From NCBI GenBank assembly GCA_965279005.1, contig CBDIHK010000022.1:124001-188000 (forward strand): a stretch of 64,000 nucleotides of DNA. The letters run 5' to 3'. This DNA comes from Planctobacterium sp965279005 (GTDB taxonomy: Bacteria > Pseudomonadota > Gammaproteobacteria > Enterobacterales > Alteromonadaceae). A program made the translations under genes and the position numbers. The notes below the pieces were generated by a model. That model had not been told where the DNA came from. It did not search any database and saw only the letters and a list, made by a program, of their open reading frames with translations. The stretch's first letter is position 1. Each line of letters opens with the position of its first letter. Positions 32,801 through 47,900 of the stretch are shown in pieces.

Positions 32801-35800
32801 ACGCAGGGCGCTTAATTGCTAGCGAGGCAGGACGCGCTAGTAGCGATCAACACGGCAATTTCGTGTTTGTTTCATTGCGTACAAATATGTTTGATGTCGA
32901 TGAGATGGGGCGTGTTACCAGCCAGCTGGATGGCAACCAAAGCCAAAGCTACAAAAGCGATAAAGGCGCAGCCTATAACATTTCTGTTGCTTCAGTTGAC
33001 GAAGCCGCAGGCCTATATGGTAGCCATATCCAATATGATGCCACGGGACGGGCCATCAGCCGGACTAACGGTGAAGGAAATGTAGATTACCTCTATTACG
33101 ACCAACGCAACCAATTGGTTGCGCAAATCAACCAAAAAGGTGAAGTAACAGAATTTAGTTACAATGGGTTTGGTGAACTAGTGAGCACCAGGCAGCTTAG
33201 TAAGCGAATTCCAATTAATGCGCTGTCAACCGACGCCACCCAAGGCACACTGACTGTGGCGCTCAAGAGTGCCATCACAGCCGCCTATTCCGCAACCGAT
33301 GCAATAGTTAGCAATAGTTACACCAAGCGCGGTAATTTGGACATCCAAACTGATGCCACTGGTGCCCAGGTTGACCACGACTACAATGCCTTTGGCAACC
33401 GGATCCGTTCGACCACCTCGTTATCAGACGGGGTCAGCCGGGTTGATGAATTCGGTTACGACAACCGCGGTTTGTTGGTATTAAGCCAATCCGACAAAGC
33501 TGGGTTAAATCGCCAGTCCTCAGCGCGTTACGATGCGTTTGGCCGGATAACCCAGGAAGTGGATGCAAACGGCAACGCCACAAACTACCAGTATAGCGAC
33601 AGTATTGGCCAGGTTATAACCGACTATAAAACTGCCAATGGCAGGGTAAGCGAAAGCGTATCAGTAGATGTATTTGGCCGTACGGTTGAGGTCACAGATG
33701 CTAACCAGAATGTAAGCAGGGTGTCCTACCACAAGTCGGCTACCAGTGGTTATTCCGAATTGTTAATTGATGCTGATGGCAATGCGGTGGAAACCCGTTT
33801 TTCGGCACTGGGTGATGCCATTGATATCATCAAGGGTGAGCCAAACGATGCTAAAACGGGCATAAAAACAGCGCTGGAACACACCCATTTCGCCTATGAC
33901 AAAAACGCCAACCTAGTTGAAAAAACCTTGGGCTATGGTTCAGCACAAGCAATTGTCAGGGAGTACAAGTACAACCAAAACAACCAGTTAGAGCGCGAAA
34001 CGTTAGATCCTAACGGTAAGAATATCAGCACAGCTTACCAATACGATAGTGCTGGCCGGATTATCCGCAGCGAGTCACCCAATGGCCGGTTTGTTTATTT
34101 CGCCTATGATGGCCAGGGGCGGCAAACCCATACCTTGTCTATTGATGCTATAGAAGGCACTGGGGAGGCAAGGCAGGTTAGCGCTTCACTACGGCAGGTT
34201 GAATACGATGCCGCTGGCAGGGTTGTAGCTGAGCACAACTACAGCCAGGATTTTGGGACACTGCTAAACGACGAGGATTTGGCGGTCTTTACCCTATCTC
34301 CAGCTGACTTGGCCATCTCAGGTACCGCTGACATTGCCAGCCAATACTATGGCTATGACCAGGCTGGCCGGCTGGTGATGTCGGTAGGCCCCGAAGGGGC
34401 TGTTACTGAATATAGTTATAATGCCAGCGGTTGGGTCACGGAAAAAGTGACCTACGCCACCCGTGTCGCCAGTGGTGAAGATGCGGTTAACGGCACCGAG
34501 ACACCCGCAAACAATGCCGAGACCGACTCATACACGCGCACAGTTTACGATAGCAATGGCCTAGCGCGGTTCAGTTTGCAAAAAACCGGAACCAACCAGG
34601 CCCTGGTCAAAGAAAGCCGTTACGACGAAGCGGGTCGCCTGATCCAAACCCTAGCCTTTGCACACACCATTGAATACAAGGATTATTCGCTTGATGAAAT
34701 AATGCAAGCGACTAGCGGCTTCGCGACTGAATCCAGCAACCGCAGTACCTGGTTCTATTATGATGCCACTGGAAAACTGCGTTTTACCATTGATGCACAT
34801 GGGGCAATTAGCGAAAACCGCTACACTGGGGCAGGCCTATTGGATATCACAGTCCAGTACGGTACCAAGATTGCTGATATGTATAGCAATACTCACAAAC
34901 CCGACAATATCCTGGTAAACAAATTCGCCTCTGGCAGCAACAATACCATCACCTACGCTGATTTGAACAGCATTTATACCCAAGGTGTTGAAACCGCCAA
35001 TGGCAAAATCCTTTACACGCTCGAAGCAAATGATCGCCGCACTAAAAACACCTACGACAGCGCGGGTCGCCTACTTAAGGTAGAGGATGCTGGCACCCAA
35101 GAGGAACAGTGGACTTATAACCAAAACGGTACCAAATCCACCTATACCAACAAGAAAGGGGATACCTGGCAGTATTTCCACGACACCGCAGGTAGGTTGA
35201 CCAGGGAATACGGTCCGCTGATTGAAGACGGTGGCCTTTATCACCTAGATGCAGGTGAGTTGAAACAGGTAGAAGCGGCGCGCTATGCCCAGGAGATTGA
35301 GTATGACAGCCTGGGCAATGTCACACGGCGTACGGAAGGTTATGTGGTCAATAGTAAGGATCCAAGCACAGACCAACCCACCGTTGCGCCAACGGCCACT
35401 GCAACTATCTTTGACCAAGTGACAACCCGGTTTGGGTATGACAAAGCGGGTAGGCAAATACAAGTCATCGAGCCTGCTTCCGGCCAAGGCCAATCAGATT
35501 CACTACAGTCAAACGTAACATACAACGCCCTGGGGCAGGCCGTAGTGCAGGAAATGCAATACCTGGATGCCGATGGCAACAACCAGTCTATCTATAGCTA
35601 CAAAGTCTATGATAACAGCGGCAACTTGGTATATGACATTGACCAAAAAGGCTTTGTGACGGGCTTCACCTATGATGCTTTGGGTAACCAAACCCAGCTC
35701 ACAAGGTATGCCAACAAACTTGATTTTGATGTGCTTAGACAAACCGGCTGGCGTGATGGTGATGCCCTTACTGAAAGCCTGCTTGAATCACCCGTTAATA

Positions 35801-38800
35801 TCACAGTAGACGGTGTAAAAACTGATATTGACTTACTGGATACCGATAGTCGCGATCGCACGGTGCAGAACGTTTACGATACCTTAGGGCGTGTGATCAG
35901 GCACTACCCACCCAGCGTTGCCGTGACTGAATTAGATCTCAATGGCGAATTAGTCGAGTCAGTAACGTCACCAATGCGTGAGTATGTCTACAACAGTTTT
36001 GGCGACCTCATCCAAGAAACATGGGAAACGGGTCCAGGACGCTCGGCAAGCAACGTCCACTATTATGACAACGATAGTAACCGCATCCTTAGCCTGGACG
36101 CCGAAGGTTATGTGTCTGAATGGCGCCACAATGCACACGGCCAGGTGGTTCGGTATACCGAATATTCCAATGCCTACAATGGAATAAAAACACCAGAGGT
36201 GTTACCGGATTTATCGTCAGTCAAGGCAAACCAAAGTACCGATTTAGACACAAGCAAGCACCGGGTTTGGCAATATGAATACGACAAACTAGGGCGCCGC
36301 GTCCTAGAAACCCAATTAACAGAAACGTACTATGTTGACGAAAATGGTCGAGGCCAATTTCGAAATGAAAACGGCGACATCATTATTGCAACCAGCTACG
36401 ACGCATTGGGGAATGTAGAGAAGAAAACCCGCAATGGCGAAGACTTATCAACCACCTACTATGACGAAATGGGTAGGGCGATCAGGGTTACTAGCCTGGC
36501 GTCAGATGTTGTTGACCTTGACAAGCTGAAGGCAGGTGTAACCGAGGCTGAGTTGACGGCAGCGCCCGAAGGCACAAATATCAATGAACTGCGTAGCGAC
36601 CTGCGCCAAAGCGAAGTAGAAGCAACACTGGTTCGCGAATTTAAGTTCGATATCCACGGCAATGCCATTGCCGTGCAACAAGGCGCTGGGGTACAGGACG
36701 CCGATACCGGCAGTTACTATTTGGATCCTGCTTCCAGTGACATCCGCACAACGCTCAGCGAGTTCAATGGCAAAAACCAGGTCACAACCAGCATTGATGC
36801 ACAAGGCAACCGCACCCGATATCAATACGATTATGCCGGTAGGTTAATTGCTGAACTTACGGATTATGAAGTTCAGTCCGATGATATCCAATTTTCAGTG
36901 CATTGGCTGACCAAAGAAACCATAGAAATAGGCGATTCTGGTGATGCGCCAGTATTTGAACTCGTCGACGTAGAGGCCTTGCCACCGTCCTGGATTAACT
37001 TTGATCCCATCAAAGGCCAGCTATTTGGTTTGGCACAACTCACCGGTCAATATCAAATAAAGGTTGCTGCCAAAGAACAGCAGCAAAATGGCGAGATAGT
37101 AGAAACTGAATTCTTGGTAACAGTGAATGCCGTGGCAGGTCAATCCTTTACCGTTGACCTACTTGAAGATGGCGATGGAAGCAAACCCTATGCAATTACC
37201 GCTGACGTAGAAAAACGCCAGGCAGTGAAGGCGTTCGCCTATGACCAGCTTGGACACCAAACCAGCTCTAGCCAAGGTTATCGAAGTTATGACAAAGACG
37301 GTAAACTATCCGACGTGCTAGTCGTTGAAAACTATACAGAGCAGGTTTTCAATGCCTTTGGCGAAGTGATTGCTCAAGGCGATCCTGGCTTCGGTGGTGA
37401 GCCAGTTCAAGACCTCTTTAAAACTGAATTCAATGTCTCAAAAGACCTGCAAATAGCGTTTAAATACGACAAACAGGGCAACGAAAAATCCGGTTATAGC
37501 GATTCGCTTGGCCCAGGGGCAATAGATGACTTGCAAGTGTACTTTAAGTATGACAATGCAGGCCGCCTGATTGAAAGCAATAGCGGAAATGGCATCGCCA
37601 AGACCTATTATTACGACCGTGCTGGCAACTTAACCCGGCAACACAATACATTTGCCGACCCATTACTAGGTTCTGGACAAACCCAATACCAAGGTGAAGT
37701 ACGCACACAATATGACAATCTAGGCCGGGCAACCAGGCAATACCAGCCACACTTTATCCAAGACAATGTTACCCACACCCCAGTCACTAGCCAAAGTTAT
37801 GACCGCTGGGGCAATGTTACCCGCTATACTGATGCCGATGGCAAGACTACTGAGTATGAATACAACCACGCAGGGCAGGTTATTAAGGAAACCCGGCCGC
37901 TAGCCATTGTGGTTGGCGAGGATGGCCAGGCGCGGTTAGCCGTGCCTACCTACTATAACTATTATGATGTTAACAACCAATTAGTCGCCCAGGTTGATGC
38001 CAATGGTAACCAGCGTTTTAACCTTTACAACCAAGCGGGTTTGCTAATCCATAGCGAAGATGCGGAGGGGGTTAGTGAAAAGTATGGCTACAACGTTTTT
38101 GGTGAACGGATTGTCAAGGAAAAGCCAGTTGTCAGTAGCGATGGTACTAGCCAACATGCCGGATACATTAGCATCGACACCGTTGACAAGCTGGGCCGTA
38201 TTATTGAGACCGGGCACATTGATCCGGAACATGTGCAGGTTACCGGTAGCACCGCAACCGGTGATGTGGACAGTTATTACCAGCGCTTATCCCAATTTGA
38301 ATACAATGCATTAGGCCAGCGCGTTACTGAAAGCAATGCCTTGGGTGAGCAGTATAGCTATGCCTACGACACGGTGGGCAACGTGCTTGCGAGCGTCACG
38401 CCAGAGGGCATGCGCAAACACTTCCGCTATGATAGGAACGGCAATAAAGTCCAAGAAAGTTATGAGATTAACAACCAAGATAACTTAGGCAATGACCAAT
38501 ACAACAACACATGGACAATAGACTATTTTGGCCGACAACACGCCATTAATGATCTCGGTGCCAATGACCATCAATTCACTTACTCCGATGTCGGGCAGCT
38601 AGCCAGCAAAACAATTAATTTGGATTCTGGCCAAGATGAGCGTTTTAGCTATAGCTACTTCGAAAACGGCTTGCTTAGCTCAATAAGCCAAAAACAGGTC
38701 AGCATTGATGAGAATGGCAATGCAACCGAAGGTGATGTCATCGCCAGCAGCCAATTCAGCTACAACAACAATGGCCAAGTTGTTAAGGAGCAAAGGACAA

Positions 38801-38994
38801 CCAATAACATCCTGCACGAAACCTTGACCGAAATTGTGCATACCGAATATGACACCCTCGGCCGTGTCAGCAGCGTCACTACGCAAGAAGTCACCGCTGC
38901 TGGTGCTAGTATTGACACAGTGTCCCGTATCGCCTACCAGTACGATGCCAACGGTAACCGTCGCTCGGTGGAAGTGACCAACGGTTACAATGCC
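29863..38994 (+). other. N-terminal region and YD-repeat shell of giant gene 2
   Basis: About 3,040 residues of YD repeats follow the N-terminal motif: YDSQGRLS, YDNNDNVV, YDVQGRLL, YDGMGRLL, YDRAGRLV, YDAFGRI, YDKLGRRV and many more at 20-30 residue spacing. It ends YQYDANGNRRSVEVTNGY, aligning with YDIRGNRKLVEEFNGF of gene 1. That is far longer than an ordinary Rhs shell, whose full proteins are about 1,400-1,600 residues. Confidence 0.9.
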
Positions 38995-41900
38995 AACATA
39001 GAAAGGGCAGCGAATATCGCGCCGCAAATTAATCCTGAATTTGAAGGATTGTCTTATGAGCAGGGATATAAAGGCCAAATTTACAACCAGCTAATTGGTG
39101 ATGTGGATAAGATCTTCTTTGATGCCAATGGCGATGAGTTAAAACGTAAATTAGTGGCGGGTAGGGATCCTAAGGATCCTGATACAATCCTGACAAAACC
39201 AACTTGGCTGCATTTGGTAGAGGAAAATGGCCAGCTCTGGCTCAAAAGCGGTGATTTAATTGCCGAAAACGAAGTGACCCTAGGTCCGGTTCCCCTCAGC
39301 GCACCCGACGATATCTATCTAGCGATTAAGGCAAGCGAAGAAAACAACCCGGATAATTTCACCGTTTTGCCACTATTTTTAAAATTCAAGCAAAACCTGG
39401 CACCTTCCAAAACAGGGGATTTTGGCGCTATCCCACTCTTGGCAGAAGGTGCGGCTTTTCCTAATTATTCCATCGATATCAGCGAGGTGTTTAGTGATCC
39501 CGAAGCTGATGATTTGGAACTGGACGTCAGTCTGTCGGGCGTCTACACGAGCGAAGCCCAAAAACGTGAAATCGATGACTGGTTGGCCTATAAAGTGGAA
39601 GATGGACAGCTTACCCTGTTCACCAAGCCGGGCAAGGTCGTACCGCAGGGCTGGGTTGGCAGGCAAATCCACCTGGAAGTGTCGGCAAATGACGGTATCA
39701 ACCTGCCGGTAAATACCGAGTTGACCTTGCATATTGGTGCTAACGCCAAGCCCACAATAAAAGATGATGCGTCGCTTGAAGCTATCAAGGATGGAGCCAT
39801 ATGGTTACAAACACGCCAGGATCTCAGTGCCAATCATTACGACTTTAGCGCAAACCTAACCCAATACTTCAGTGATCCTGAGAACCAAACGGTATCGTTG
39901 CACAGTGTTACTGGTTTACCCAGTAGTTTTGAAGTGGATACGGGCACGGGAACTATCCGCGCCAATACGGCGTCCCTTGTGGATGTACTCGCCGTCAATG
40001 GCGTTTACCAGGCCCAAGTGCGCGTTGTTGATGCTGTTGGTAATATCAGTGATCCTGTTACTGTGTCGATTGCGGTAGATCCGCAAATTCCGCAGCAATC
40101 CTGGCAAATTAACCAGGCAATAAGGTTTAACATTGGTGCCTATTTTATTGGCGCCAGCAATGGACAACATAGCTTTGCGGCCAGCAATTTACCTGCGGGA
40201 TTGTCATTGAGTGCCAATGGTGTGCTCACCGGCGTATTGGCCGATCAAGCCCAAGGTATTAAAGCGGTGACTGTCAACATGGGGCAAGGTGTTGCGCTTA
40301 AAACCTTCAATATCGATGTGCTAGCATCCAATATTAGGCCTTACCAGCGCGCATTTATTGAAGACCAGCGCTGGCCAGAAGATCAACCGCAACCAGCATT
40401 TAGTATCAACTTTGCGTTTGTCGATCCCGATGAAGCACCCGAAGCCTTAATATTCCAGGCGAAACTAGCTGGCCAAGCATGGCCAAGCGAAAGTGATGGT
40501 ACGCCAATGACTACCGGGCTACCAGACTGGCTGCATTTTGACCAGGCAACAGGCACCTTTTCGGGGGCAGGGTCTGCGATAGACGACGATATTTCCACTA
40601 AAAAAATGGGTAACGGCTATTTAGATTTGGTCATCAGGGCCTATGACGGCAATAATTTTTCCGCTGAGACCAGTTTTAGGGTTGATCTGGACCCCAACGC
40701 TGCGCCACAAATAGTGGCCAATGGGCCGGTCAATGTAAGCCAAGACCTGGACGGGCAGGGTCGTTTTGTATTACCTAGCAAAGTCATTGACCTCGGCCAG
40801 TACGTCGTGGATACCGATAACAGCAGGGATCAACTCAGCTACACTTTATACCTGGCGTCTGAATCACCCACTACGCCAGGGGTGTACAGCAAAGTGCCAT
40901 TGCCAGAAAACAGTTTCCTATCGTTGGATGCCGGCACGGGATTGCTGGAGGTTGATTTTACCCACCCTGATTTCCAGCAGGATATTACCCTGTTCCTTGA
41001 AGCGTATGATGGTTTTCGCAGTAATGAACTTCGTTCCAGCGCGGATGTCATCCAGTTGGTTAGCGAACCGGTACCCAACCGGGCGCCTGTGTTGTTGCCT
41101 GACGATGCCGAGTTTGGCGAAGGCCGGGGTTATATCAAAGACGGTGTCATATACCGCGAGTACATCAAAGGCAGCAAGTGGCAAATTAGGATTGACGGTA
41201 GCCAGTATTTCGAAGATCTGGATTACGATGGGCTGGAGTTTATCGACGCCCAAATCACCCATTTTGAAGGAGATGCGCTGGCAGAGTCGCCCTTCCACTT
41301 TGACCCCAATGACGACAAAGGCCCCAGGTTGTTAGCGGATCTAGGCAAAACAATCGGACAGTCAAATCCTGATTTGTTTGCAGGCCGCTATTCAGGGACG
41401 GTAACTGTTGCCGATGCCAAAGGAGAGGCCAGCACTGCGCCGATATACATCGACATTATTGATAATAAACCAGCAAAACTAAAAGAAGGCGAAGGCATTC
41501 GCTATATCTTTGACCAACAAGATGCTGAGGGTGAGGACGATATCGCGATTGATATCGCCAGTTATTTTACCGACCCGGATGGCAATGATTCCGCTATAAC
41601 ATTATCAAAAGTCGAAAAGCAAAATGTAAGGGCTGGCAGCCGAATTTTCTACATCGATGAAAATGGCTTGCTACGTGGATCAAGCAGCAAAATTAGCCAG
41701 TTCAATAAAATTGAAGTCACCGTTAGAGATGAGTTCCAAAACGAGACGACTGTAATTTTGAAGTTGACAATTGATCCCGCATTGCCGGATGTCACCTATC
41801 CGGAAGGAAGTACGGTTAACCTGGATCTAGCGCCTTATTTTAACTTGTACGGTTCTGGACTCAGTTTTTCCGCTGAACCCCTGCCATTGCCTCCGTCTTT

Positions 41901-44900
41901 GGAATTGACCAGCGCCGGCGTATTGCAAGGCGATGTAACGTTTGCAGCGGCTGGGTTATATAACATCAAGATTATTGCCGTGGACAGCCAAGGCAACCCT
42001 CATGAGAAGATGCTCGGTTTGGATATAGCCCAGACCTATACCATTCCCACATTGGTAGGCGAAGGCTTCCCTGACATCACGATTTATGACGGTGTCCTTC
42101 ACCCGCCAATCCCGCTGCAGGGCCACTTTATCGATCCCGATAATTCACCAAACCCCGAGTTGGAGTATCGGGCTTACCTCGTCACCGATGGTGAGAAGGT
42201 GGCACTACCTGACTGGTTGCAACTCCATCCAGATGGCTTAAGCCTATCTGGCCCTAATGGCAGCGACATTGATTCCCCAAACGATGTAGATGATATCTTA
42301 AGCATCGGCATAGTCGCGTTTGATGGAGCAAACGAAAGCGACATGGCAACGTTCAATATCACCCTGGTGGCCAATGAAACGCCAACTGTTGATGTGGCTG
42401 CACTCAACGCGTTGGGCGATATCTACCTGCCAGCACCGCCGCAAACAGTAGCCACGGTCAACCTGCATGAAAAAGTCAATGATGATGGCCTGCCGAACGG
42501 TGCTTTAAACTATAGCCTTTACCAGGTTGTGGCTGATGCTACTGGCCAGCCTTCGCGCCAGGCTCTGCCAGCAAATATTGGATTGAGCCTTAATGCAGAC
42601 ACGGGAGTGTTATCAGTTGATTTTGCCAAAATTCCTGCTGATATCTCTTACAATCTGTTTTTACAGGTATCAGATGGCCGCACCAGCAATATACTCAGAA
42701 CCTGGGAAGACGATGTCTTCACCTTAAACTTCAATGCCAATAATACCGCACCAAGTTTGTTGCCGGATGGTTCAGATGTGCCTGGCAGCATTCAAAATGG
42801 CAAGATTATCCGCCACTATGTGCAAGGCGAGTTTATCAGCCTGGGCTTAACCCGTTATTTCACCGATGCCAACGGTGACGCTTTATCGTTTGACGGTATG
42901 CAGCCCCTTGAAGGCAGCGACATCAGTTGGTTGACCGCCTATCCAGGGGCGAGTCTGGCGTCTGTCGAGCCGAATATGCCCATTACCGACAGGATCCGTG
43001 GCCTGGCTAAACACGCGCCAGCAGGAGGCGTCTATCATTTAAGGGCATTTGTCAGCGATAGTAAAAATGCGGTTACCCCAGTTGATATTGAAATTCATAT
43101 TGAGGCAAACCAGGGACCGCAGCTTAAGCCTGATGGCACACCGATCTCAGGGGAGATCCGTAACCGCACCATTATCCGGGAATACACCAAGGGCATTGAC
43201 CAAAAGGACTTTTCTATTGGTATTACCCAATATTTTACCGATGCCGAAGGCGATAACATTGGCTTTTTCGATTTGGAATGGGATGAAGCCACCGGCGCCC
43301 CAGCCGAAATAGACCAATATGGTAAATTGACAGGCAGGGCGGCCCCACTAATTGTTGATTACAACGGTGACCGGATTAAAGGTGATTTGCACACTATCAA
43401 TGCTGGCACCTATAAAGGATATGTGCATGTCTGGGATGCGCATGGCTACCGTGAAAAAGTGGCCTTCAACCTCGTCATTCACCCTAATCAAAAGCCGGTG
43501 CTTATTTCTGGCACCCGCATCGAAACATACTATAACGAAGCGACCCAAGCCGATATCGAACTGGTAGCGTCCCAGTTCATTACCGATCCTGATGGTAATG
43601 ATAGTAACCTGAAAATCACCTATGCCCGCTTTTGGGATGGCACTAAGATTCCGGTTAGCAATTCGTCATTTGACGATGGACGGCTGTATATTGACAACAA
43701 TAGCAAGACGCTTAAAGGAAAAACGTCTGCGCTGCCCAAAGAAAACCGTTTCCATATTTGGGTTAAAGACCAAGCCGGTACGGAACAACAGTTTGAAGTA
43801 AAACTGAAAGTCGATCCTGTTATCGACAATTTCCATTTCTACGAAGATTACACATTGCCAACTGCCGGCAGCGGTGTCATCGACTTCAAGAATTATTTCC
43901 TCAACCAGGACAATATAACCAAGTTTACCTATTCCAGTTTACCCAATGATTTGGTCATTGAAGAATCTGGTGAAAACCTCGGTGTGATGTCGGGTACCCT
44001 AACCTTCACCTCAGCGGGTGAGCATGACATTAGCATTACAGCAGAATATGCTGACGGCAGCTTGAGTCAACCCAAGACATTTACCATCAAGGTCGATAAC
44101 GTCAACCGGTTGCCAGTTGTTACGCCTTTACCTTCTTTCCCCCGGACATTTAACAAGGGCATAGCCAACCCAGTTGTGGATTACACTTCTCACTTCAGTG
44201 ATTTGGACGGTGTTTTTGAGCCGGTAATACGCATCAAAGGTAGCGGCGCCCCAGCGCCTAGCTGGCTAAAACTGCAAAGGCAAGGCGACAAGGTGCTGTT
44301 GACTGGCCCTGATAATGGGCCAATCGTGCCACCTGAAAACGCAGACGACCAGTATAGTTTTGATGTCTGGGCCGAAGATGGCGAGTCGCGCAGTGAATAT
44401 ACTGCGACGTTAAACATCCGGCTTAACTCCAGGCCAGTAGTTAACGTAACTAGCACCATCAATGCAACGCGCAATCCAGGTTCCAACACATCTACCATTG
44501 ATATGAGGCAGTATGGCGATGATGATGGTTTACCCCTACTGACGGTTGATAGCTTTAAGCTCTACCAGGTGGTAAACAACCAAAAAGTCGCGCTATCCAA
44601 CAGCTTTGTCAGCATATCCACTAGCGGTATGCTTACTGTGGACTACACCCATCCATCATACACACCATCGATCCAACTGTTTTTGGAGATGAGCGATGGC
44701 GTGTTAACCAATACTTTCCCAGGTAACGGTGTCTTTACCTTAGCCACTATTAACAATACGGCACCAACCATTAAGCCCGATGGCAACCAAGCCCATGGTT
44801 TTATCAACAATGGCATTATCTACCGTGAACGGGCTTATGACGAATTCATTAGCCTTGGTATAACCGGGTTCTTCCAGGACGCCAACCCAGGGGACGTATT

Positions 44901-47900
44901 AAGGTTTACCAGGGTAGAAGGACTACCTAGCTTTTTGCAGGCTCATTATGGGGTAAATGGTGAATGGAACGGCGCCCAAAAATTGGATCGCATCACCTTG
45001 GCAGAAGGTCGCGGGCGGATACCTGGCAAATACTCGTTTACCGTATTTGTTGCCGACCAGCACGGCGCCGAAACCAGTGCCACTATGCATCTGGACTTAA
45101 AAGATAACCAGGCTCCAGGACTGAAAGCAAATGGCACGCGGTTTGAAAAAGGCCGCATCGAAGGCGAAAAAATTATCTTTGAATACGGCAGTAATGAAAA
45201 TGCTTCCATGGCGATACGGCCATTCTTTTCTGATTTCGAAGATGATAGGAATGCAGGACGCTACTACAGATTTGTTGGCTTTAACGGCCTACCTAGCGCC
45301 TTCAGTTATCAACAAGCCGGCAGCAATGCTGAGTTCTCCCGAATCGTTGGCGACACCAAGGGCCTTAAGGGGACTTATACCGGCTCTGTTACGGTTGAAG
45401 ATAGCTATGGCAAGCGGACTCAGGTACCGATAGAAGTCAGGATAACCAACCAAGCGTTAAAATTAATCGACCACGAACATGTGGTGGATGGCACTATCCA
45501 ACGCACCATTAACCAACGTGACCACATCAATATTGATGTTGCACAGTACTTTTATGATCCCGATGGCACCAATACCAAAAATCTTGTTTTGGTTACCCCA
45601 GAACGCGGCTTAAGGATATTGGAGCATCAAAAAGGTGCTAAAAAAGGCCAGGGGTATGCACTAAGTGGTAGTACTAGCCAATTGCAACTGGGACAAAACC
45701 GGTTTTCAGTGCGCGTGCTTGACGAGTCAGGCACAGCCACCACGGTCAACCTGGATATTTTTGTACAGGTACCCAACGATCCACCATCTGCCACTTTATC
45801 TAGTTATGGTGTCACCGAAGGCCAAACAAAAGTCATTGATATTATTACCAATGATCCTAACGGCGATTGGGTAGACGTTATTGATTACAGTGGGCCGGCC
45901 TGGATGAGGTTAGATGGCCCCAATAAACAGTTGATAGCTGAACCTGGCATCGGTGTTTATGGTTTCTATCCTTTTGAACTTACCCTGAGGGACAGCCAGG
46001 GTGCTGTAACTGTACAAAAGCTAACGCTTGGTGTGCCAATGAACCAAGCACCGCAATTGAAACCAAACGGTTATACCTATGGTGCGAGCCGTATTGAAAA
46101 TGGCACTATTATTTATGAGTACTCTTACGATGTAAGGCAGTATATTTCTATTGGACCGCAGGTGCGTCTTTTTGATGATCCTGAAGGTAATACTCCGTTG
46201 AGTCTGGTAGCTGTTTCGGGGTTAAAGCATCCATTTTTCTTCGATCCAAATGATAGGGGTGGGCGCATCAAAACCAGCAACCACCACTACGCCTTTAATT
46301 TCGGCTCAGACTTTGACAATACCGTTAGCATAACCGTTGCCGATAGCATTGGACGGCAACGCTCGGTTTCGCTAAGGATAATCGTCAACGCCGCCCCCCG
46401 ATTGCAGGCCACACAGTCATTCTCGACCTTGTCTGCGCCAGAGCCCATGATGTTGAGTTCAACCAGCAGCTTACAGTCTTCTGAATTGCAGCTTCAGGGC
46501 GATTCAAGCAGTTTGAAGACCAGCGCGGTGTTGGCATCAATTGAAGGTTCTTACCTGGATGATACTTTGCAAGGTACAGGCGATGCAGAGCAGATCCTAG
46601 GCCAATCCGGTGCCGATACCATAGACGCTGGTGATGGCGATGACATCTTGGTAGGTGGCGTTGGCGACGACCTGCTATTGGGCGGTGCCGGTGAAAACAC
46701 ATACCAGTTTAATAAGTGGGATGGCGTCGACACCCTACGCTTTAGCAGTGATAGCACACCCGAGATCCATCTGTTGGATAGGCAGCAATCTGATCTTTAT
46801 ATCACGGCAGAAGGCGAGGATCTGGTGGTCAGGTTCTACAACGAAGTGACCGACAAGATTGTGCTGGAAGGTTTTGCTGGCCATATAAACAATCTCAGCG
46901 TGCAATTCCAGGATGGCAGCACGCTTGCCGGTAGCGAATTGCAAAGCCTGTTATTGCAACCTGTGGACGGTGTCTTAAACCTTAGCGATCCCAATCAATC
47001 CTATCAGGTATCTAGCCTAATGCAGGTGGCTAGCCTGCATTTACCCGCAGCGGTCAGTCCTAGTGACGTGACGATTAGCAACCGCAGCGGTGACCTAATT
47101 ATCAATTTTGCCAATGCTGGCAAGCTCACCATTGAGCAAGGCATGTTGGGTAGTGTGCCCAGCATTCACCAGATAGTGTTTGCTGATGGTAGCCAGTGGA
47201 ATTTAGTTGATATCACAGGTCGGGTTATCCACAGTGGCAGCCACCAGGGCGATACTATCAACCACTCACAACATGTCCTGCCCACCGGCACATATACTGA
47301 CGCGGCTGGCGGTGATGACAAAATCACCGGCTCCGCTGCTGACGATACCTATTTTTATAACCTGGGGGATGGCCACGACACCATCACCGATGCCCAAGGT
47401 AACATCCTGGTTAAGCTGGGTGCCAATATTACCCGCGAGATGGTGCACCTCGACCAGCAAGGCGATGACCTGGTCATCAATATTGCTGGCGGCAGCATCC
47501 GCCTCGTTGGCTTGGTGGCAAACCAGAACCACACCACAATCCAGTTTGCTGGTGGCGACGAAATCGCACATGAACAAATCGGCCAGCTATTGTGGCCTCA
47601 CCTATATGGCTCCGATGGCGATGATGTGCTGGATTATTCCAGCGTGCAAGTTGGTAATATTGGTTACCACGGTAAGACCATACAAGGTGGTAAAGGCGAT
47701 GACGTACTTAAGGGGACTGCCAGCGGCGATGTCTACCAATACAATCTGGGGGATGGCCATGACGTTATTGAGGATACCTCCCAATTTAACTTAATGAGCT
47801 TTGGGCCAGGCATTAAAGTCGAAGATTTGAAATTGACGCCGCAAGGCCAAGATCTACACATTGACGTTGCAGGTTCAGGCAGCATCACCATAAAAAACTA

